The position numbers were made by a program, and so were the translations under genes. Shown one piece after another: positions 56,815 to 64,000 of a DNA stretch of 64,000 nucleotides. Source of the stretch: Rhypophila decipiens (taxonomy: Eukaryota; Ascomycota; Sordariomycetes; Sordariales; Naviculisporaceae); NCBI GenBank assembly GCA_033297075.1, contig MU858129.1:62001-126000 (forward strand), written 5' to 3'. The notes beneath the pieces were generated by a model. The model made no database searches. It was not told the origin of the DNA and saw only the letters and a program-made list of their open reading frames with translations. Within the stretch, counting starts at the first letter, position 1; each line of letters begins with the position of its first letter.

Positions 56815-59240
56815 CTACTGCACCTGACTGACAATCTCGTTGGCTCTCGAGAGAGACTCCACCATCTGCTGGCACTCCTTTCTCCGTCTGACTGTGTAGT
56901 CGCTCTCCTTGAGCAGGTCATCAAGCTCGTTGGTGCGATACATGTTCTCCAGCAACTCTTTTTGCATCTCGTCCTTTGTAAATCTGTACGGATAAAACAT
57001 GTCAGCTAGGGCCTACTCTCAAGAATGCCGGATAACGTACTGAACGAGGTTAAGCATGATGGCTTTGGGAACCATATCAATCATGGTCCGCTTAACAATA
57101 TTGTAGTAAGACGAAATAAGCAGCTCTGTTCTCCAGGTCAGTAAAGAATTCTTCACACCACGACAGATTCAGTCCACGTACTGATAACTTCAACCTCAAT
57201 GTTTTCACGCTCAGATAGCACGCCAGAGGCCTTGAGTGACGGTGGGGGTGCCTCCATAGCCGCTGCCTTTTTCTTGTTCTTGGCCGCGAAAAAGCTTCCA
57301 AAGAAACCGCCATTCGAGTCGTTGTCAGGGATGGTGGGGCTCGCCGCCCTCGCCGGTGTGGCCGCGATGGGCAAGGGCTTCCCCGTCTTGGGGTCAACTT
57401 GTACTGGTCGCGAGGGGTTGTGTTTCTCGTTGACTATCGCCATTGCCTGTCAAGGGGTTAGCTCCAATCGCATTATACCAAAAGAATTCCGAAAGAAAAG
57501 AAAACCTACCCGATGGCCGTTCAAGAAATCAGGGTGACCAGTGTTGATATAGCACGACTCCATGGCAACCAGATCTCTCACGAGCTTGTTTGTGGGGTCC
57601 ATAGCCTTCTTGAAAAACGATATGACGACCGCGTGGATCTTCTCCTTCAGCGACGGGTAGCGGCGGTAGAGGTTCTTACCAAGCAGTTGAGTGAGAATTC
57701 TGACCAACTCGTCGTACACCAGAGAGGCGCACTTCAAGCTGGGCTCCTCCAGCCGCTTGATTTGCTGTTTGACAATAACCTCAAATGCCATGGTACCGAC
57801 AAAGAGGGCCGGGGATGAGCCAGACGAGTTGTAGAGTATGGTGCGGATGTCAACATCTTTGACTTGGTCGAATGGGTCCACCGCCTTGACGCCGTTGGAA
57901 TAGAGCTCGTGGAACACAAAGCTGATTCTGGCACCGCCAGACAGCTCTGTGCTGGAAAGCTCGGTATTGTTTCCATCCAAAACAGTGCGCCACTCGTTCG
58001 AGAACTCGGTGATGATGTTGAGCACAATGTTGGCGCTGTTGCCGAGCATCGAGGGTCCCAAGCTCTCGAGCTCCTGCGTGTACTTCTGCAGGGAGCTGGA
58101 GATACGAGCCTTGATGTCGGGCAGGGTCTGCTTGATGTGCATCATCAGGATCAGGTTGAGCTTCCGGGCGAGATAGGGAGTTCCACAGTATGAGCTCTTG
58201 TTTCGGTATGCCTTGTGGTTCTCGAAGAAGTTCTTCTCGGCCTCGAGGGCAGCGAGAATGGGCTTCTTGTTGTCGATATCTCTTTGTCCACGATTCACCA
58301 CGGGCACGTAGCCGAGTCTGAGCGGAATGATGCGCCCCGCAAGAATATCCACGACATCGGTACCCTCGTCCATCAAGTCGACCTTGGTGAGCACACCGAT
58401 AGTCCGTTGGCCTTCGGGATCAACCTCTCTGGCCAGCTTCAGACCATCAGAGTTGGCCAGATCGATGTTGGCCGCCGTGACAGCTAGGATGATAGCGTTC
58501 GATTTTTGTATGTACTTGAGAATCATGTCCCTGATCTGCCTTTCGATATCGCGAGGCTGGTCGCCGACGGGGACTCTTGTCAGACCGGGCAGATCGACGA
58601 GCGTGAGGTTGAGCACGTTGGGAGAGTAGATTCGAAGATTGATGGGGGCCGGCGAGATGCCAGCATTCCTGCCCACTTTGGCCTCGGTTTCCCGACTGAT
58701 CTCATCCCGGATCTTGTTGAAGTCGAAGAACTTTTGACCCGGAATATGAAGGAACTCGCCCCACTCGTCAGTGTTGGCCGCCTTATCGGTCGTATTGGTG
58801 ATCTCGTTGGAGGTTCCGTTCGCCTGGGCGTCGCGGTTGATGAGCTGGAGCACGAGCGGACGGCGAGTGACGATGCCAGAGCCACGGGGTAAACTGCCAG
58901 GAAGAGGTTAGGCGTCAGACCGCATTCTAGTTACAGCAGGTTGGCAAAAAGGGGGGGTAACACACAAGTCGCGCCCAACAATATTTTCTAATACCGAGCT
59001 CTTTCCGCTAGACTGACTTCCAACGACGACTATTTGTGGCAGATCGATTGGGTTGTTGACTCCGACAGTGGTGAACACATCTTGAAGCTTGTTGACGAGC
59101 CTGGGGAGAAAGAGAGGTTAGCCGAATAGTCTTGGGAGGGGCGGTCAGCCTGCCGAGATCGAGGGTCCAGCGACATACTTGATAAGCCCGGGATCTGAGA
59201 TACCACCGGGGGTAGCCAGGGAAGGTGCTTCTGCCGTCAT
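56815..59240 (-). CDS. VPS1: Dynamin-like GTPase Vps1
   Basis: Large GTPase for vacuolar protein sorting, endosomal fission and peroxisome division. Six exons: 59240-59179, 59100-58966, 58893-57510, 57446-57182, 57125-57041 and 56983-56815; 699 aa, the usual Vps1 length. GTPase motifs: GSQSSGKS (48-55), DLPG (166-169), TKVD (235-238). Stalk region [23 protein letters not shown]; a variable insert with [15 protein letters not shown] and [15 protein letters not shown] (about 555-595); GED from about 605 ([20 protein letters not shown]). [22 protein letters not shown] and the total length fit Vps1 better than Dnm1. No PH or proline-rich domain. Tandem with GID7. Confidence 0.95.
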
Positions 59241-60729
59241 GTTGATCGAAGAAGCTATAACGCGGCGGTAGGGAGTGGTTGTGAAAAGCAAAGGTGGGAG
59301 ATGACTGTCGTTCAGCTATGCACGGCTGAGGTGGGTTCCCTTGTGTTGGGCAGCGCAGAGGGGTGTGGAGCGAATTGCTGGCCGAGAGAACGTCGTTGCT
59401 CTGGCAGATGGGATCAACGTTAGGGTTCTAGGGTCGAACAGAGCAGTTCGCGTGAGCTCAAAGAGGCCTTCAAATGAGACTGCTGGAGAGGTTTCGTCTT
59501 GGAGGTTGTTGGTGTTCGAGGGTGGAAATCGGATATCTTTTGGCCTCCCGAGTGTTACGGATCTATCAAGGGCCAGAAACATTGCTTCAGGTTGACTTAC
59601 GTAGCGTTGCAGGGGCACTGGCTGTGCGTGGATTCAAGGCTTGGCGCCTTCACGTGACCGTTGTGACACTCGCCTTGCAGTTCCAGCAGTCTGCGATGCC
59701 GGGCCAGAAGACCAAAGCCAGAAGACCAAAAGCCAGAAGACCCAAGTCCCGGGACTCGTCCACAGTGGAGCTAACAAGACATCTTCCAGAAAGGCAGTAC
59801 GGTATTCGAGGTCCCGGTCTTGTTTCTTACCTCAAGTTTCATTGTTCTGTCCCTTTCATGTCAACATTCTATCCCCAATACCGACGCCTTTATCTCGGTG
59901 CCTGAAACGGCAGTCCACGTCGTCCTACTCTACAAAGTGTTCGTCATGCAATACGTACGCACTCCTTGAATTCCGCCTCAGGGCGTCCTCCCTTCGAAGG
60001 CAACACATAACGCAATATCGCTAATGAATACGCGGCAGGTAAAGTCCAACAGACTGTCAAGTTGTGAGTGGAATTTCATGTATACACTCTTATTGTTCTA
60101 CATGTCCATCATGCATTGCGACAAAGGCCTCAAAGGTCCACATCTCGCAGGCAGGTCCGTGATTTGAAGCGTTGATATATTAGTGAGCTGGCTCATCACG
60201 AGCAAAAGTACAAATCATCCAACGCCAAGATACTCAATGATGAATTGAGTCCCAATCTCAGCCATCCTCCAACTCCTATCCATCCTCTCGTCCATCAAGC
60301 CAAGCCGGTTCAGCTGTAATACAAAACTGAGAGCATACCCAACGAAAAAAAAAAAAACCAGCCACATATGGAAAAAACTCCGTTACCTTGCTGAAATAAT
60401 GCAGGCAAATGTATAGCTCGTAATAGTCATCGTAACCACCTGCCGTCCAGTTCGTTCTATAGCACGAGGTAAAAAAGTGCCCCGGGACCATCCCAATAGA
60501 ACGTTGAGAAATAGAATATGAATAAGTGCAGTAAGTGGTGCAGGGGACTTGAGCTTCTCAGACTGCAAGTCGCGTCAAGTATTCATCTCCAAATTCCCCG
60601 GGTCGCCATCCACCTCCTCTCATGGTAAAGTGGGCGTCCAACCCATCAGCAGAACGTTGAGAAATGAACTCCATGTCCCTCCGATCATACGTCACCATGA
60701 CGAACCGCGGATTCCCCTTGATATCTCCA
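59241..60729. promoter_or_regulatory. VPS1 promoter side and GID7 3' flank
   Basis: 1.49 kb. A short tandem repeat of about three copies of GCCAGAAGACCAAA lies at 59703-59746, and an A12-type run sits near 60345-60357. No gene seen. Confidence 0.5.
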
Positions 60730-63143
60730 TCAGGGGCTGCCCCGACCTGAACCATTGGAGTGTAATGATTTGTGGTTCGCATATTCTCGTAAACGCTCCT
60801 TATTTGACCAGCTAGAAAGATAAAGTGTTAGTAGAAGCTTCTCAACAAAAGTCAACAGGCGGGCAAGCATACATTTTGATCTTCCCGTCATCTCCACAGG
60901 TCGCGAACATGCAGGGATCTGCTGGGTTCCAGGTGACCGAGTTACACCGTGGGTCATGGGCATCTAGCTTCTGTATCGGGATGCCAGAAGACTTGTGCCA
61001 GATATAGACGGCGCCATCTGTTTGATGATTAGCAAAACCGGCTCAGCCAGACAGACTTCTCTGCAAGTGCCACTCACCCTCGCTTCCACTGATCACGAAT
61101 GCCTCGTTTGCGCCGCCAAAGGCACTCCTGATGGTGTAGTCGCCACCAGAGTGTCCCCTATACCGCTGGATGGATTCTTTTGTCAAGAGATCTATCAGCT
61201 GCGCTTCCCCGTCAATCTTGTTGACCAGAAGGCACCCGGAGTCCTGGCTAATGCTGATCGAGGTCGGCCGTGCCTTGAGGTCGATCTCGTACTCCCGCTC
61301 GCGCGTGACGCCGTTGTATACATGCAGCCTGCTTTGCTCGTCCATGGCAACCAGCCACCGTCCGTCGGGAGAGATGGTCAAGTCTTCTGTCCTATGTTTC
61401 TTTGACCAGACGTGAATCACGTTCCCATTCAAGTCCCACTCTACGAGCGACTTTTCCTTGTCAAAACTGCCCGTGATAAGATGCATGCTACCGGGAAGCC
61501 ATACACAGCTGCTGACTGGTTCGTCGAAAACTTCCAAGGTCCTCATAATATTTCCGTTCTGGGTAGTGTTAGTTTTGCTTCATGCTCATCTCTTCGGTGA
61601 GGAGGTCTTACATTCGTGTACCAAATCTTTGCTTTGCGGTCTCTGCCACACGTCACAAGCATGCTGTCGTCCGGACTCCAGGCAAGGTTGCATACTTCCC
61701 CGCCATCATGCGCTTTTATGGTTTGCAGTAGTTGAAATTGGGGTACGCTATAGATGAGGACAGATTTGTCCATCCCGCAGCTAGCCAGTCTTTTTCCGTC
61801 GTTGGAGAAGCGAATTTGCCATACTTCGCTCGAATGGTGGTCAAGTTCCGTGAGGACCTCTGACGGAAACTGGCTTATGTCACACACATGGTCCGAGTAG
61901 AGCGAGGGAGGCTCTGCGCTGGTGTGGCAAAGACAACTGAGGATCTGACTTTCCTTCACCTGCGAGAGGAGCACCGCTAACCTGTGCTCGGGGAGCATCA
62001 CTGAAGGGGATATGCATTCTGGTGGTACTGTTAGCACAAGTCTCTTGGAGCTGTGATGGGGAGATACTCACTAGAAAGCTCGGACAAGAGTCTCTGACGT
62101 GAGTGGCCGTGGGCGCCATCCCAGTTCGCCTTCGACTTGAGATCGTCGGGCGATTGGCACATGAGGAGATTGGAGAGGAAGTGAACTTTTTGGTGCTGCT
62201 CCGAGCATAGGGGTGTGAGCTCGCCCCTGAGCACCGTCAGGGCACGTGCCGTCTCTCGTCGCTCCAGCAGCTCCAGGAACTTTTGCTGTCTAATCCAGAT
62301 GCGCATCAAGTTTCTATCAGTCCCTGGAGCTAACACCAACCCGTTACCGTCTTGTTGACGTTCTCCTGTAGAGACGGCTCCAGACAGGAGTGCCTCCGCC
62401 TGTGCCCATGCCCCATCCAGGATAGAGTTCCGGAAAGCAGCGACGGTAGCACTCTCAAGCACGTAACCACTATCTCTGCTTACACTCTCCGCCGCCGCCG
62501 GATATCCCATGTCCGAGAGGGCCTGGATCAAGATGCGCGTGACTTCTTCACGGTCATGGCCGAAATACGTGGATGGCTTTTCAGCGCATGCCACCTCTTT
62601 CCCATTCTGCGATGACCCATTTACACTCCCAACAGAGTTTTTGTGGACACCGTTCGAAGTTGCCGTCCCGAAGCCATCCTCTGGCCGTGCTGATCCATTA
62701 GACATCACCCGGCGGGTCCCGTTAGACACCTCTTGCCCATCCACATCAGCCAGCATGTTGCCCGCTCGTCTGCGTTTCGTCTGTGGTTGAGAGGTGGTTC
62801 GGCAATTTGCCACGGAGCTTCCGCCGGATGCCGCTGCGCCTTCTTCACCGTCGCCTCCGTCGTCAGATTCGCTCCGTGATCGTCTTCCCAATATCTGCCC
62901 AGGAGCAACTGCGGCGGTATGTGGTGTGGACTCGGGTTGAGGAATCGGGTCGGGGGCGCTCGGGTCGGATTGCTGGGGCAGGGGGACTTGGAGCGGCGTA
63001 GATCGAGGGGGAGATGAATGTCCCGGGTCGGCAGATGATACTGATGGCTGCGGAATGCGATGGCTGGTCTGTGATAAGGATGGCGAATATGTATAAGCGG
63101 AGTTGGGGATTTGGTCTGCCACGGCGATAACCTTTGGGGCCAC
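60730..63143 (-). CDS. GID7: LisH-CTLH-WD40 protein, Gid7/WDR26 homologue
   Basis: Subunit of the GID/CTLH ubiquitin ligase, which in yeast degrades gluconeogenic enzymes. Exons: first seen 63143-62072, then 62018-61612, 61558-61078, 61017-60873 and 60811-60730; all junctions close in frame; 728 residues as given. Order: Pro/Ser-rich N region, LisH (about 199-230, VTRILIQALSDMGYPAAAES), CTLH (AFRNSILDGAWAQAEALL), then WD40 repeats (SSEVWQIRFSNDGKRLASCG, VCNLAWSPDDSMLVTCGRD, DGAVYIWH). The true start is unresolved: 63143 is a GTG, the frame stays open upstream to 63266 without ATG, and the first internal ATG is 62756. An upstream exon right of 63200 is likely. Confidence 0.9.
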
Positions 63144-64000
63144 GGGACCGACTCCTCGTTCCCGCAGAGGCTTTGGTGTGAACTGGTTAATTTCTGCGAC
63201 CGGACAACAAAGGATAGCGGCGGAACAGGATCGACGACAAGCCTGGAGGTTGGGGAGCTTTGACAGCTAATGTAGGCTGGCGGGTAGTTCGGAACTTTGT
63301 TTGGGACCTTGGCAGCGAAGTCAAGGTTGAGGGCGCCGGAGAGTTGCTTGATAAGACAGCAGGTCAGCAAGGTGCCGTCATATACTGGTGGCTACTGATG
63401 CTGCTGCTGATCATGGATGGGGGGCTCGATGGGGGCTGGCCCAGGATTGCGCATCCGTCAACTTCCGCAGCAATGTCGGGGTAGCTAGACCAACACAAAG
63501 GCCAAAGCGAGACACGCAGACACGGCACACTTCCAAGATGGGTTCTGTACAGATGCGAGTGAGAAAGCGCCCAAAATGAATAAAATCGCAAGCAATTTGA
63601 ATAGAAGCAGTATTTGAACAAGGTTTCTACCGAAGCTTTGGAAACTAAGTTTTGGGTTCGGGTTGAGCTGAGGTGTAAAGGGACAAGGAACCGAACGCTT
63701 CTTTGATTGAACTGGATGGGTGGCCTTGCAGGTGAGAGGATGTTTAGGTAGCAACATGTATGATACGGTTGGTGAAATGCATGTTCGTCAGTGCAGTCAT
63801 CAGCGGCCCGAGGGGCTTGCTGCTGCGCTGAGACCCGCTGGTGGTCGCCCTAGGTGCCGACTGGCAGGCCGGTTACAGTGGCTTGCTACGGGTTACGTAC
63901 TGTATCCTATTCCTACTGTGCAAGGTTGTTAGTGAGGTGACTTGGCAGTTGGCCAGCCTGAACCTGAACTGGACCAGCCTTGATTGGCTCTCACTCTCAA
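63144..64000. promoter_or_regulatory. GID7 upstream region to the window edge
   Basis: 857 bp that should contain the missing GID7 start exon, its 5' UTR and promoter. In the frame of GID7 a stop lies at 63267-63269. I cannot place the first exon with confidence and see no other gene. Confidence 0.45.

Overview
The window is chromosomal DNA from a filamentous ascomycete (Pezizomycotina, most likely Sordariomycetes). The support is short introns of about 50-75 nt with GTRAGT-type donors and CTAAC-like branch points, spliced proteins that match fungal families along their whole length, intron-bearing tRNA genes, and typical euascomycete genes (Knr4/Smi1, an eisosome Eis1-like protein, an S10 carboxypeptidase). 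I cannot name the genus. No virus, intact transposon, rRNA, CRISPR array or secondary-metabolite cluster was seen.

Layout. 0-17 kb is a dense housekeeping block: Eis1-like (cut by the left edge, -), LTV1 (-) and LSG1 (+) divergent over 451 bp, tRNA-Phe (-), mitochondrial carrier FLX1-like (-), SF3b49/Hsh49 (+) convergent with cap-binding CBC1 (-), and GSK3 kinase (-). From 16,961 to 27,939 lies an 11-kb stretch in which I can support only an intron-containing tRNA-Pro(AGG) and a degenerate 22-bp minisatellite. 28-46 kb holds a TMEM50/UPF0220 membrane protein (-), KNR4 (-), MPE1 (-), UPS1 (+) convergent with a glutathione transferase (-), and cytosolic TrpRS (-) divergent from mitochondrial release factor MRF1 (+). 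46-64 kb holds a small inverted-repeat (MITE-like) element, a secreted serine carboxypeptidase (+), a one-pass membrane protein of unknown function (-), GRX5 (-), a peroxisomal alpha-methylacyl-CoA racemase-like protein (+), a tRNA-like relic, dynamin VPS1 (-) and the LisH/CTLH/WD40 protein GID7 (-).

The genes form no operon or cluster, but several divergent pairs join related jobs: 40S export/maturation (LTV1) with 60S maturation (LSG1), and cytosolic tRNA charging (WRS1) with mitochondrial termination (MRF1). RNA metabolism is strongly represented (HSH49, CBC1, MPE1).

The least expected signal is a transcription-oriented flip of GC skew inside several coding sequences: the 5' part is C-rich on the sense strand and the 3' part G-rich, on either DNA strand. 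Exon borders below were placed by eye from splice consensus, frame and family homology; several first coding exons are only 11-37 nt.
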